The notes beneath the pieces are model-generated. The model saw only the letters and a list, made by a program, of their open reading frames with translations, had not been told where the DNA came from and made no database searches. A DNA stretch of 64,000 nucleotides from Acanthochromis polyacanthus (lineage: Eukaryota > Chordata > Actinopteri > Pomacentridae): contig NC_067117.1 of the NCBI RefSeq assembly GCF_021347895.1, forward strand, positions 30,138,067-30,202,066, written 5' to 3'. The position numbers and the translations under genes were made by a program. Of this stretch, positions 1 to 13,624 are shown piece by piece (within the stretch, counting starts at the first letter, position 1; every line of letters begins with the position of its first letter).

Positions 1-490
1 ACAAAAAGTCGCTAATATTTTATTTGTAAATAAAAATATGACGAGAAATACAGGGAATATTGGACGCGCATCGCGAGGTGCATTTCCTCGAAAACGACCT
101 ATTCGTGGATTATATACCGACTTCAAGACAAGTTTTGGACAAAATATTTTACTGGCTTGTTTCGTCTGGATGTCCAAGGTTGGATTATGGCCGTTTTTTG
201 TGGAATATTTTCATCTGTGTGTAATAATGAACCCGAAAATGTGAGTCGCGCTGTGTACGTTGAAGCCGTGTATAGAGAATGGATGGATGGATATTCGTTG
301 TTTGTCGGACAAATGTGTTTATATTACCTGCTGTGGTAATCACATCTGAAAGTGGTTTATACCGGCGGATTCATGAGATCTAAGCTTTCCATCGGTGTAT
401 AATGTTTTCATCATCGAGTTGGCAGTGTCGTTCTATTTCGAAAAATGCTTATGCAGATATCAAAATGGCCCGCCCGCAGGCCGCTGAACC
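1..490. other. No gene seen; flank of transposon
   Basis: Two small overlapping open frames are present, but no family was recognised and they look like chance reading of repetitive DNA. A GGATGGATGGAT run near 281-292 is the only simple-sequence feature. Confidence 0.5.
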
Positions 491-1400
491 TTAAAGCTCG
501 TGTCCGGAGTTTCCGTTTGTTTTCAATTTATGTATCATTGTTTAACAAAGTTTAAATGTGTTAGTCTAGTTCGATACTATAATATAATGTTAGTATGACG
601 CGATATGAAAATTTATTCATGAGCTCCGCCTTCCTCTCATAGACCCCCATGTTATTCCAAAAAGCGCCGGTCGCTGCCGACCAATCAAGTTCGAGCTTCA
701 GCTTTGTCATGCTGTCAATCAACGGTTATGCACACAGCAAGCAAGCCCATGCAGAGGTGGGCGAGCTACGCATTACACAACTGCGCGCACATTTGTTTTG
801 CTTGTGGAGGAGTGAGCATCAGGGATCAGCAACTTCCAGAAAAGTTACCAATCCCACGGCTTGTCAGGCCAAGAGACTGCAGGACGTTTTTTGGCTCGGG
901 GTGCTCGCGTCGCTCCCCGACCACGGCCTCCACAGCTTCGTTTAGATGCCCGACCTCTGGAGGAAGATGTTGGGGCGTCTGGGACATACTCTTCGTCAGA
1001 GGAGTCATGCAATTCTGAACTCTAGATAGAAATAAATGAACAATGTAACACATATACACACGTAAATGCACTAAGTTTGATAAACAACGTCATCGAGAGG
1101 GATACACGAGTGTAATCACATATTGAAACTTTACTCGTTCGTCCTAGCAGATTCTTGTTATTTTGGTATTAGGACAAGTTAGACTCAATACAGAATTCTA
1201 ACGTAATTCCTTTATTATTTACTAAATGTACTAAATGTAGAAGAGTGAAAAACAGCAAAACAGGCAAGATGCTGCAGCACTCCGGGCACTCCTCTCATGT
1301 ACGGCGCGTGTGCACAAATAAAGGGGCGAAATCAGAGGGAGGGAGGGACCAACAGTGTTTTGGGAGACGCTGTGATTCAAACTCCGGACACGAGCTTTAA
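491..1400 (-). mobile_element. piggyBac-like nonautonomous DNA transposon (TTAA-bounded)
   Basis: A perfect 22-bp inverted repeat bounds this segment (491-512 and 1379-1400). Its outer four bases are TTAA on both sides, the target site duplicated by piggyBac elements; the rest of the arm is AGCTCGTGTCCGGAGTTT. Inside, on the minus strand, lies a fragment resembling a piggyBac transposase N-terminus (845-1021). The 910-bp size and missing catalytic core suggest an internally deleted derivative. The TIR does not start with the CCC usual in piggyBac, so the superfamily call rests on TTAA plus the protein relic. Kolobok also uses TTAA and is the alternative. Confidence 0.6.
845..1021 (-). pseudogene. 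piggyBac transposase N-terminal relic
   Basis: Read from a possible splice acceptor (TTTCTATCTAG) the frame gives SSELHDSSDEEYVPDAP, then a Ser/Arg/Gly-rich stretch with RGRGATRAPRAKKRP, ending WPDKPWDW and a TAA. Acidic SDEEYVP followed by RGRG-type basic runs is typical of the disordered N-terminus of fish piggyBac transposases. No DDD catalytic region follows; the rest was lost by internal deletion. There is no in-frame ATG. Confidence 0.5.
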
Positions 1401-4400
1401 CGCCACTGGGGAGCCATTTTGAAACTGCAGCTCTGAAGCTAAAATATTGATTTTATTACCCAAAGTCACAAACAAAAGCAAAGACTGCGCTGTGAATTCG
1501 ATGATATTTTCAATGAAAATGATGCTGCACGAAAGTTAGAAACAGCAACTGTCTTGCTCAATGCTGTCAATCACAGAGACAGAGAGAGTTTTCTTCCTGA
1601 AGGGGACCCGCACAGCAGCAGATCAGCTTCATTTAAAGCTACAGACACTGAAATTGTCCATTTAGAACAGAACTAAAAGCAACAGGCATGGAGTTACGGT
1701 AAAATTAACCATCCATGCAGTATTTTGAGCTGAAAAAATTTTAAAGGCATATTCTGGGTACATGTTAAACTTTCATTAATTTGCTGAAAGGCACAGGATG
1801 GGACCTTTAAGTTAGTCTTTTGTTCAATTTGTGACCCATCGATATGCTAAAATATGGATGTATGCACAATCACATTCAATTAAAAACGCCTGAATCATGC
1901 CTGATCCTAAGATTGTGACGTTTTTGGCACTATGCCCTGTTCTTTGCTTACATCTGTTGCAATGCAAAAATGTGAACAAATGCTGCACGAATAGTGATCA
2001 GATGTCCTACAAAGACTCATGATTACAGTCTTACTTTGTCCCAACTTCATTTAACACTTGTTTCCTATCATGACAGCAGTAAGCCTCATGCAAGTCTCAA
2101 TCACGGTGCTCCTTTGCTAGCTAAATCCCAATGATATTCTTTGCTAGCGAACATGAAAGTGCCTGCCTCCTTGGTATTAATATGAGAGGAAGCAGTTGCT
2201 ACAGCTAATCTACAAGACTTGAAGTGTGTAAGTTGGAAAATGTAAAAAAAATGGTAAAATGAATTGGCAGATACTACATATTAAACTATTTGGATCAGAT
2301 CGGAGCAAAACTAACTGTGATGCCGATATCCATAAATAACGCTGTTATTCTGTAGAACTTAATAATACCTTTTTAACATAATCATTTATTTGGACAGCAG
2401 AAATTTGCAGAAAACAAACATTCAAGCACATAATTGTGAGATATATGCAATAAATAAGATAGTCATGTTTTAATTGAATTGTTGCCCTTTGGTAGCCAAT
2501 AACATACTCCAAAGAGATCTCAGCTCTTAGAGAAGATATGTGAGGTAAGAAAAGGAAAGAGAGAAAATTTGGAGTGGCTTAGATGAGATATAAATGGACT
2601 GCACGCACATGCTGCAGCAATTTACAGCTTTACTAGAACAAAGAGCTCAACAATTTTCCTCTTATTCACACTCACTTAAAGCTGCCACACAACGTTGGTC
2701 TGGTTATTAGGAGCAGAAATTAAACCACCAACTGCAGCAAACTCTGCCTCTTCATCCACATACATCAAAAATGCGGTCACACACCAACACGACACCCAGC
2801 AATCCTTTAATATGACGTAATGCCTGTATGGCATGCAAACTGATCCAGACGGTCGACCACATCAGGTGCAGCAGGTCTCTGTTATTACAGCACCTGCCAT
2901 CAGCTAATAAGCACAACAAATATGTACTAATGACGCCCTCTTTAAGGGTCGTTCTTCCATTCTCAGGCATATTCAGACAGCAGCTGAGGGATGTCATGCA
3001 GAATAACTAGCTGCGGACTTAAGACGTCTGCTAGTCGTAAAACGGGCAAAGACGCAGAACATTGGGGCACCTTTGATTCGACATTCAGCGTTTACGAGGA
3101 CCACCTGTAGAGCGTACTGAGTGTTCAGAGGCTTGATGATCTAATAAAAATGTTCTGCGAGTACATCGCAATGGAGTGAATCCAGCCAAATTGAATCAGT
3201 CACACTAACACAAAAACCCTCATGAAAACGTCTGGAATCCACCTAAAAACATACTTTTCTCATCTCTGCCCGCAACTTTGAGGGCAGTCTCTGGGGGGGA
3301 AAAACATCTCATTACTTGCTTTCTTCCCTTGGGCCTGACTCTATAATACCTTAAAGACATCCAAGAAGCCAAAGCGAGAAAAAAATAGCGACAGTGAGCG
3401 GCTGAGTCGTTGTTCTCTAATCAGTACCTGTTGTTAGGAGCTGAGTTGCCCTGAGGCTACGTCTGCACTGTGAGCGCTATGCAGTAACTTAATGCATGTG
3501 AAAATGCACATTAGCTGGCTGTCTGTGTTGAGTTACACTGTCAGCTCTACCCAGATCCATGTGCTGCTCGATGAGAGGGCCACTGAGTTCTGCACTGGCA
3601 TAATAAACTAGCAGCGTCTGAAACGGTAATCTAAAATAACTCCCTTTCTGTCAGGAGGGATTTGTCTGGCTGCTTAGTGGATGAAAAGCACTTTCTTACC
3701 ATGAAATCCAGTCCCATATATTAAATCAATGATTTTCTCCTTTGAGTGAAACACTGATTTGTGTAGCTGACATGTTTAATAGCTACAAAGTGTATTTCCA
3801 AGTGTGTTAGGATATGTGAGATGAAGGCAGGTATTCCTCTCATACACCCATGTGGAGTGTGGTTTCCAACATTTGTTTGCGACCTACAAATACAGCCTCA
3901 CAACAGTTTTTTTTTTAATGTGCACTGATGCACAAGTAGCACCTTCATGATTCGGTCCAATCCACAGAAGGTTGAATTAAATCCCCTAAGTGTTCAGAGG
4001 TTTTGTGGACAAGCTGTTAAATATTCAGCCCTAAGGGTTTGAATTAAACAGGGATAATTTAGGTTAAAGTATTTGTCTGAAATACACATTTTACAGTATC
4101 TGGTGTGCATCTGTTCTCAACTCTATGGAAATTTAACACACACATACCTTTACAGATTCTGTCAAGTTGCTTCCAAACAAACAGGGAACATTCCCAGAAC
4201 GTAGGAAAGAATTACTTACAAGTTCTACCTAAGTTACCTAAGTTCTACTAATGTTTTAAAGAAAACATCTTAACTCTCTGAATGACACAAGCGTGTTTCT
4301 GGGCATATTTTGTTCCTGTTACATTTTCTTCACTGTGGGTTTATGTTTCACTGTAATATAAAGTCCTGCTTCTCTATGGAAACAGAACTACGATGACTAG

Positions 4401-7400
4401 AAGTAGAGAGAACTCAAAAATGTGTAATTATAGACTGCCAAAATTAAAAAATTGATCAATCATAAAAACAAAAACATAAAAGTTGAATTTATTTGATTAT
4501 CTATTTTACAACAATTTAAAAAAAAAGGTTTCCTTTTTTTTCATTTATTTACATTTATTGTTTTTCTATTTTTTAATGTAGTTTGTACTTAGATTTACAT
4601 TGTTTGGCATTTGTTGTGGTTAGCACACAGGTGTTGCCCACCTGTATCTTCCTGCAAACACTAAAGAAACAGAAACATCTTCTATTCTGTATGACACCGC
4701 TATAAAGCCATAAACTACAAAAAAAAGTATATATGAAAAGTTGAATTTCTATTGTTATTTATTGAAACTGAAAAAAAAAATAAAATCAATATGTACAACC
4801 ATTTCCAAAGTGCACACAAGTGTTAGCAATACTTATATTTGTAATTTGTATCCATGCTTCCTGCAGTTCAGCCTAATAGTCTCTAAATATTTATCATGTA
4901 ACTGTTGGTGACACCTGAGTCGATCATGACTTTTTCTGTGTACAAATGAAAACAGGATTTTGTTTTCTATCTAATCCTATTACTGCAAATACTTTATTTT
5001 TGGTATTTTTTTAAACAAGTCATATAGAATAAAATGATTTTGATGAAAGTGACTTGGTTAAATTTCCCAATGAAACTGAAAGTCAAACATGATTAGTCCA
5101 AGAATTTTGAAGGAATGTCACAATGGCAGGTTTTGCTGTGCAGGGGGTTAATCTATGTTTTTTTTAAACATCTTAAGGATATTTAACATTCAAGATAATG
5201 TTCCTTTGAGATTAAAAGTTAACTAGGACATAATGTTTTAACTGAACAATTCAGAGGATGCTTGGAGGATGCTGAGCCACAGATTATGTTACATGATAAC
5301 AAAGGAAGAAAGATCTAAAAGCAGAATTTATAAAAATGTTTTCAAGATGTTATCGAGGCCTCAGATGTTTTTTATAGAACGTTGCTGTAATGTGATACAT
5401 CAACAAAAGGCAAAACATTTCGACTGCGATATTCTGACGATGTTTTCGTGATGTTGTGAGGAAACACATTACAAAATCTATAAATCATTTCCGCAGTGTT
5501 AACACATGCCAAAGGTTCTCAAAGCAACAAGTGGAAAATCCTCTAAGAACATTAGGACTGAATAGTCTAAAACAAGGCTAGCACCAAGTATTATTAGGAT
5601 GTCTGAGAAGAACAATTTGGGAACTAAACCCCCCCCCCCCACAAATTTAACACCAATCATTCAAAGACATTCAACAACAACAACAGTGATTATCTTGTTA
5701 CAGTGCAATGTTCTGCTGGGGAACCTTAGATCTTGGCCTTCAATTTGACACAAACCACCCATCTAAACATTAGTGGAACCCAGAACACACGTGATAATGG
5801 CACTGCCCTGTGCAGAACAAAGCACCCAACCTTACCATGAAAACTGCTCAGGAATGGCTCGAGGACCACAACCAAGAGCTCAAGATGCCTTCAAAACCTC
5901 TCAGATTCTTATCTTAGCATTCGCAAGATGAAAGCCTGATCCACAGACCCCACAAACCCAAGGATAAACTGCCGACATCCTGGTCCTACAAACCACAGGA
6001 GGTCCATGGCTCAATGAGTCAGAGCTGATTTAGCAACACAAGATGAACCTACACAATGTTAGGCAGCTGGTTTTAATGTTCATTCCTGTACATAAGTTTT
6101 ACAACAACAAAATGTCTCAGTTGTTGAAATTAATTAATTCTGGCTTCCGCGTTTTCTAACTCTGCCACATACTATGTATCCCTGTATGACTTCAGTCAGG
6201 CAGGAATAAGCAACACAGTGTTTGTAGTGTGTGCATTTTCATGTTGATGCTGTTGGAATCACCACAGCTCAGCGAGAACATTTCCACAATAACAGGCCAC
6301 ACTTTCATTTTTAATGAGCTACATACCTTCCAAGATGCTTCATGTTGCAATCTCCCTTCATTGTTTGGAGAAAAAAACACTGTGGTTTGCACAGTGTCAC
6401 TATTTGTCTATTTGTTGTGATCTTACTAACTATATTAATAATGACTGGATGAAGGCCCACGTTTTAATGTGATTTACTCTAGCCATGTACAGCTGGTAGG
6501 GGATGGAAAAAAAACAGATGATTCAATGAAGAAGTAACTATTCCCAAATTCATAGTACAGAGATAAACAATTACCCCATATTGCCATTATATGACAGAGT
6601 GACAGCACATATGAAATCTAAGAAATGATATGACAAAGGTTCCCAGTCAGATTGTAACTCTTGACGTGGTCATGGTGGTTCAAGAGCAATACCAGTATGA
6701 TGCCTCAGGCATCTAAACTAACTGAATGAGCTTCTGTGTTGGTGCTAGAGCAGAAAATAAGCCAAAATCCTCAGAACGATCTGGATATTATCACTGAGTC
6801 TCCTCAAAAACGCCACTGTGATGGTCACATATGGTCCCTATTCACTGGTGATGGAAATGCTCCAGGAAGTGGCCCTTGTTACCATCACAGACAAGAAAAA
6901 GTGGTTCTCTTGTGTTTATGACAAAGATACTGCAGAAGGCCACTTCACACAATTTCCCTACAATAACTGGCACGTTTATAAATTGCAGAATCATTGAATA
7001 ATTTCTTTAAAATTATACTGGAAACTTTAAGCAGCTCTATGGACATTTTTGAGACTATAATTTTGTTCAAACTATCATGAACTCTTTGTAGATTCAACAA
7101 AAACTGCTGCTTAGAGTTGTGGCAGAAAGGTTTGTTACTTTCATTGCTGCAACCCAAGAACCTTTTCCATCTGTAATGGAAGCTGCCAAGCTTCAGGGGA
7201 GGCCTCTCGGTCAACTGGACTCAATAGACGGACATCAGCAAAAGGTCTGCAGCATTTGTGGCGCCAACATTGTACGGATCTCTGTTTTTGTGCCACATTC
7301 TGTGAATATTACACAGGTGAATTTTAAATAAACAAACTTATATACTTCTAATTTAATATGACAAATGGATGGATTCTACATAGAACCCTCATGGTTGCAC

Positions 7401-10400
7401 TAGATGCAACTGCAACTGTGAATGCACCAAAGTTTATGACAATCCAAATAGTCTTCAGAATACATGAAAATAATGACCAGAGATTGAAAAAAAAAAATCT
7501 GTCATCAAAGTCATTGAAACTCATTGCCTGGACACAATAAATATCTGCACCAAATTTCATGGCAGTCCATTCAAAAGTATTTAAACCAAAGCAAAACATG
7601 TCAGTATTGTGGTGGTGCAGATAATTCCTGGGATCACTGTTGTTATTAAGTCAGTCCTCTGGAGAAATCAGAGTCTTATTTAAATGAAACTGCAATCTAT
7701 TAAATTGTTGTCAAACTATTGATCTTCCCATTCAGAGAGATCCGTTAAAATCAGAACAGACAGTCGTAACCCAACGACGCAGTTTGATTGCTGTGCTTTC
7801 GGAAAAAAAAAAGGGTGTGTTTTCACATTTTACAAACCATCGAATACTTCTGGGTTTTACTATTAAGACCATAAGATAGTAGTGAGCATGGTCTGAGTAC
7901 ACACTTAGTTGAGCCCAGTTAATTCCAGCTCTGTTCTGGCTATTATTTTCAGCCTCGCATTGTGTTTTGAACTTGTTCTTGGCTAGCTAGCCATAGCGTG
8001 CAGAACCTTCACAGTGTTTTGGGGCTGAACCAGGCCTGTGCTTCATTTGTACTGCTTTAACAACACTGAAGTCTCAAGTGCAGCTGCACTCGTATTCTCT
8101 TCCCAAGAGGAATCGCTTGTACGAATTAAAGTTTGCTTTCTTTATTATTACTTTTTGCCATTCACAAAGAGAGAGAGAAAGAGTAACAACCAAGAAACAA
8201 GCCACAAGAGACCTGAGCTTGGTGTTATGACTTCTATCCTTTCATGTCTACTGTACAGGATTTAGCAAAAACAACACACTTCAGAGCTACTTAAATAACA
8301 ATGAAGGATGGACATTTGACAGGCGAGTTCAGCCCCAGTTGTTTCAGTCTCTTGTAATGCAGATGGGAGACAGATGCAAGCTGCTGGACTTTAACCATAG
8401 ATGCCCCAAACTTTGGTGTTGCTGTGCATCATAAAACACAAACCATGCATCCAGTAAAAACGCCTCGAAGAGCTGCTCCACTGCAGTTTTTTAAGGTAAT
8501 AAATCAGTCTCATTTCTTGAAATGATCACCACCATAAATACAAGTTAATAAGCTTTCAGACTAACACCAAACATGTGTGTAGCCGCAAAGTCATTTAACA
8601 AACATATACACAGATCAAACTTAAAAAGAGACCATCTGACTTGTCAACATGTGGACAGAATATCTGTAATTACGCAGCTAGTGATTTGTTATTTTTTTCC
8701 AGTTATGCTGGATACATTTACAGCTAAGTGATTAACGGTGCACTAAAATAAAAGTCTTATCTTTTGTTTTAGTTGCTTTGTTTATGAGTTTATCCTTGAG
8801 GCACGAAGAATAACGTGACTATTTTTGTCTTGTAAGATCTCAGAAGTGGACGAATTATCATTAATGGAAACAGAATCCACACCTCTGCAGGGATCAAGCT
8901 GAGGTACATAAAGATAACTGACAACAAAAATGCAATTAATGGCGCCATTTTGGTCTGCATCCTCACTTTATTTTCATTAAACATGTTTGCACAATAACGC
9001 ATATCAATGTCAACAGTAAATGGACCTTTGAGCCTAATTATTTGTATCGTATAGATGTAAGGAGTCTATTGAAAAGTTGTATTAACACACAGCTTTCAAA
9101 AAGTAAAGCCCTTTTTGTGACCCCTTTTCAGCAAATTAACAAAAGTTTCAAATGTTCCCAAAATGAGTTTCTGAAAATTTTGAACTAAAAATGAACCAGA
9201 TCAATCAGAACTGACTAATCTTTCAGAATATCGCACAACTTGGTGGTGTTCGGTTGAAGTAACAATCTGCAGGGTTTCAGGTTGTTTTGTCTGGTGGTTA
9301 AAGATGATCCTCAGCATGAGAGGCTCTGCGTCTATATTTCATTGGAACATTATGGTTAACCACTTGAAAACAATTAGATTCAAGTCATCATTGTGTCAAG
9401 TCTTGTTGGAACAAACAACACCACACAGTGAATATGGATTTAGTGTATGTGTTTGAATGTCTATTATTGTTTTTTTTTTTTTTGCAAAGACCAATGGACA
9501 GTATTGTCAGCCCCTTTGTCTCTTTAGAACAGACTTAGAAGTTTGAATTTCATTATTAACTGGCCCTCTGATTCTTCCTGTTGTACCAAAATCCGGTTGA
9601 AGTTTTGATTTGTTTGAAACATCTCTTAGACTGACAGGTACAAATTTCTGTTTGTTGTTCTTAAACAATGTGTCTTAATGCCTTTGGTGATCCCACAACT
9701 TTTCCTCTAGTGCCAGCATGAAGTTCTGGTTTTGAGTGAAATGCCTCAACAGCTCATCGACTGATTGAAAACCAAGAAGAAACTTTCAAAATTGAATGTT
9801 GTAGAATGTGCCTTTCTGTGATTTTTGGTGTTCTTGCATTGTGTGTAGTAAATGAATCCATAGGCTTTAAGGTTAGAACAGAGATTAGGTGCTACATGTG
9901 GTCCAGATATGGGAAAAAAATGAGGTTGTAAATGCTCATAGGGTTTTAGAATCAGACTAATTCCTGGCTAGGTTTTTTGTGGTGGAGACAAGGAAGAATC
10001 TGGGTTGCCGATGAAATTACAGTGTGAAGCATAACCACCTTAAACAGTTTTCATTTTTGACAGTTTGGTCAATATTTGTGCCATACTTCGGTCATTGAAA
10101 TAGGAAATACTACGTTACCTTTGTAATGTTGAACATAATCAGTTTTGCATTGTTATTCTTCATATTAAGATGGTTGAACCCTTTGTGCAACCAGGTAGCT
10201 AAACTGCATTTTCATTTAAGTTTTAAACCAAACATATTTGGCTTGACGGAGAAACAAATCAACTACAGGACATTCACCCAGGAAACCCCCATGTGGGACC
10301 ATTATTCCGACACTTAAGTTTCATTTTCACTGACTGTTTACTCTCAGTTTTCACTCATGGTTTGGTTAGAAAGTGGCACATTTTGGTTGACATTTTTACA

Positions 10401-13400
10401 ATGCTAAGCACTTGCTCTAAGTTTGGTTAGGTTTAGGCTGGAATAAACCTTTAAAACTACAAGTATACATAAAATAGTATGTATTGATTTACACCATGTA
10501 CAGTTGCCATGAATGGGAAATTAAATATAGAGACTAAAAGTGCTTTTGTACCAGAAATAAACATGTTTTTATCTGCTTTATAGTTGGACATTTTAACACT
10601 GAGGTCTATGGATGCTGCAAACAGCCTCTGGTGGCGATTTGAAGAACTGCAGCAGTTTGTCGCATTTCTGCAATGGCTTCATTTTTCAGCCCTGTAAGTT
10701 GCCATTTGGTCCCATGAAATATGAACTGTGACTTTTCACCACGCACCACCACTGGGTAAAACTGGTACTTTGAAATGCACAAATTTACGACCAAATGCAT
10801 CCCAATGAGCTTCAGCTGTGCTTTACGAAACTGTGCTTGAATGAAGTTGAAAGCAAATGTGCAGCCTCACAAAGCGTGGTCGGAGGCTCTTAGTCTTATT
10901 TAAATTATGCTTATCCTGTTAGTTTGTGCCAAAGGGATAAATGTGCTAGTCCAGGAATTAAGCTGCCAGTTTTCCAGTTAAAAGTGCACTTCTCCAACTA
11001 AAATCAAACATACATGTTCCCGCAGACAGCCAGGAAAGCGCCGCCCGCAACTGTTAGATCTTGATCTTTGAACCAGTTTGCTAAAAGTTCTTGTTTATTA
11101 GACGTGAATGAGAATAGAAAGATATCTGTGTTGCCAAGACATTCCCTGTCAGCATAACATCGTAGCCGTGTACGTCAGATTGCTAAATTGCCGAGAAAAC
11201 AAGCAACAAACCCGTTTGTTAGGCCATGACAGATTTCTGCCATAGGTGAGGAGACAGAGTGAATAACAGAGAGAGACCAATGTCCTGCCTCATCATCTGA
11301 AAACAATAAGACGACAAGAGAGTGGGAATTAAAAGACTAGAGCTGTCTAATCTGGAACAACAGAGGAATGTCAGGGAGATGCCACAGCACCCTTTTATCC
11401 CAGATGTGTGCTATTAGGTCCACGGGACCGAGTCATGGGCCAGACCCGGCTGGATCGGGTTTCTTCCTCCACTAATGCCACCGGACATACGATCTGACAG
11501 TGATAATGATAATTACTTCAAATGACATGCCTTCCATTGTGGAAGAAGTGGAGAGAAAAAACACGCAGGCATGCACAAGCTCAGAACAAGAGGATGTTTG
11601 CAACTTTTGCAAAAAAACTGTCAGCTTTGATGAGTTATAAACAACACGGCATTCCTCTGCACTGTTTAAATGTTTCACAGCTTCTTGTGCTGTTTGTGCA
11701 AGAAGATGACAATATGAAACAATAATTAAAAAAAAGGTCAGAATAACAGCTTGGTTTTGGAGGGAAAGCTCAAAGCACTGCCAAGTTTTGGTTTTTAATG
11801 TTTTGGATATCCCTATGAAGTTCATCATTAATTTAATGCAGAGTTAAAAACAAGAGCCAGGCCTTGTCTCCAGTACAATAGTACTCTTGCTGATTAGAGC
11901 CTAAGAATAAAGGATGAAATAATCTGCGGTTTTGTTCTCTTCACTGCAGTTTTAACTAGTATTGACAGCGTTTTCACAACACAGAGCTTTCAAAATGTTG
12001 TTTTTTTTGCAGTTGAACTCTATTTTCAGGTTCCTTTGGACCCTCAAAAACACAAAACACATGACGAGCATTAAGCCCTAAATGCCACAACTCCAGTCTC
12101 CGCTTGGATATCCTTGGATGGAAACAAGTTAAATGCATAAACTGTGCGATGAAGCCAAGGAGGTGTGATGTTTTAAGATGTAATCTGGCGGCAGAGCAGC
12201 CAACATAAAGAAATACAAGTCCTTTTTTAGCCACAGGGAGCTGAGCCAGTTGGATATACAAGAATCTGTTATCGCCTCCATCACCTTCATACTTGCCGTC
12301 TGAAACTTTTCTTATGATCTGCAAAAGAAATCCTCAATAAAAGTCAGTAGGTGCGACTTTGAGGATGCTTCCACCAGAGATGCCACTTCAAAAAAGCAGA
12401 TATAACAATCAGTGCTTGGCTTTGATGCTTCTGGTGTCCCATAACTCACAATGGTTCTTCTTAGTAATGCTGTCTGTAAGAATTGTTAGTGCTTTTTCCA
12501 CAACCCTCAGTCACAAACATCTCTCTCAAAGGAATCACCCCCATATGGGATTCCTTCCTTTTTAATGAAACAGATAAACATTTTTTGGAAGGTTTTCCCT
12601 CACAGCGCCTTCACTTGTTCCACTGCACTGCCGTCACCAGAACCTCTGCTTTGTGGGATATTTGTATCACGTTTCATTTGCCGTAAACAAAACCTCCTAT
12701 ACAGTGTTGCAGTGATTCAAACGCAAACTCGCAAGAATAACAGATGAACTCCACATTTCCTAACAGGTTCCTGCCAGCAGAAGCAGCTGCTTTGACCGTA
12801 CAACAAGATTCAAATGACATCCTGTCGTCCAAGAACTGCTTGTTCCTGATATTCAGTTTCACGCTGCAATTTGACTGTTCACAATGCAGCAGTAATAAAG
12901 CACAGCTGGATGGAGGGAGGCTAACTCTGAAAGCGAGCTAGGTTTTCATTGGAAACACCACAGGAACAATGGTCATGTTGTTTGCTCGCTTTGTGGACAA
13001 CATGTCCATCACTTATCACTGATGTTACAAAATGTTTCAGACATTTTGCAGCATTTTTATGTCCATCCTGGGGTTATTTTGACTCTGCAGATCTACATGA
13101 CACCAATAAGGGAAACTTGGAAATCCAGACAAACAAACCGCTCCACAGCACTGCAGTAAACCCATTAGCCAACGAGTGTTAATTAGAAGTAGTACATGTT
13201 GGAATCTTTATGGAGTCCAATCTCTCCAGCTTGGCATTCCAAACAGCACAAGTGTGTTAAAGCAGCACAAAACATGGTCGGGAATCCACAGATGTTGGCA
13301 CTCTTACGTTATAAACAAACCATCTAAATGATCAGACGGTGATTCTTGGAAGCACATAGCATCTGCTGTAGCTGATTTTTAAATTCTAAATGCTTCATAG

Positions 13401-13423
13401 CACCTACTGTTTGACTTTCTCAC
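1401..13423. other. Gene-free stretch downstream of R-spondin exon 4
   Basis: Twelve kb with no recognisable coding exon on either strand. It should include the last R-spondin intron and perhaps the terminal exon, but no Lys/Arg-rich minus-strand frame behind an acceptor was found. Visible features are homopolymers (C run at 5631-5640; T run around 9470-9483) and a dispersed repeat copy at 4304-4400. The open frames (for example minus 11472-11828 and 11974-12324) have no family signature. Confidence 0.5.
4304..4400 (+). repeat. Dispersed repeat, copy related to 54847-54945
   Basis: Shares long blocks with 54847-54945, including TTCTTCACTGTGG, AATATAAAGTCCTGC and CTCTATGGAAACAGAAC in the same order and orientation. 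Weaker similarity (CTGCAGTTCAGCCTA) recurs near 4862 and 55031, so the family may be longer. Family not recognised. Confidence 0.6.
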
Positions 13424-13624
13424 CTGTGGGACACTTTTTCTTCATCCGGCACCTCTGTGTCTCGCTGTGATTCGGGCAGATAGATGCCGGTTTCTCCTCA
13501 GGCATTCTCTGGCCGCCCCCCCTGGTCCTGGTCTGCTTCCCCCACCTGAACCCACAGGTGGCGCCGTCACGGAGGCAGACGCTCCACGCGCTCCATTCTC
13601 CCAGCGGAGCCAACAGACAGTCCT
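13424..13624 (-). CDS. rspo4: R-spondin exon 4, thrombospondin type-1 domain
   Basis: 67 codons between acceptor CCCTGTTAG and donor ACAG/GTGAGA. It joins exon 3 as ..CLEDCLLAPLGEWSAW, followed by CGFRWGKQTRTR and, after an insertion, ETQRCRMKKKCPTG. These are the WSxW (a C-mannosylation-type motif), CGFxxG and ETxxC landmarks of the R-spondin TSP1 domain, which binds heparan sulfate proteoglycans. The frame can be read past the donor for a few codons to a stop, but the family places an intron after CPG/CPTG and the donor is strong, so the exon is ended there. The linker between TRTR and the next Cys is longer than in most paralogs. Confidence 0.92.

Noticed and set aside
1..339. Two overlapping short frames at the window start
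   Set aside because: No motif; overlapping in different frames; likely repeat DNA.
11974..12324. 116-codon minus-strand frame as the missing R-spondin C-terminal exon
   Set aside because: It has some Lys/Arg but no dense basic tail, no convincing acceptor in phase 1, and contains hydrophobic stretches unlike the family.
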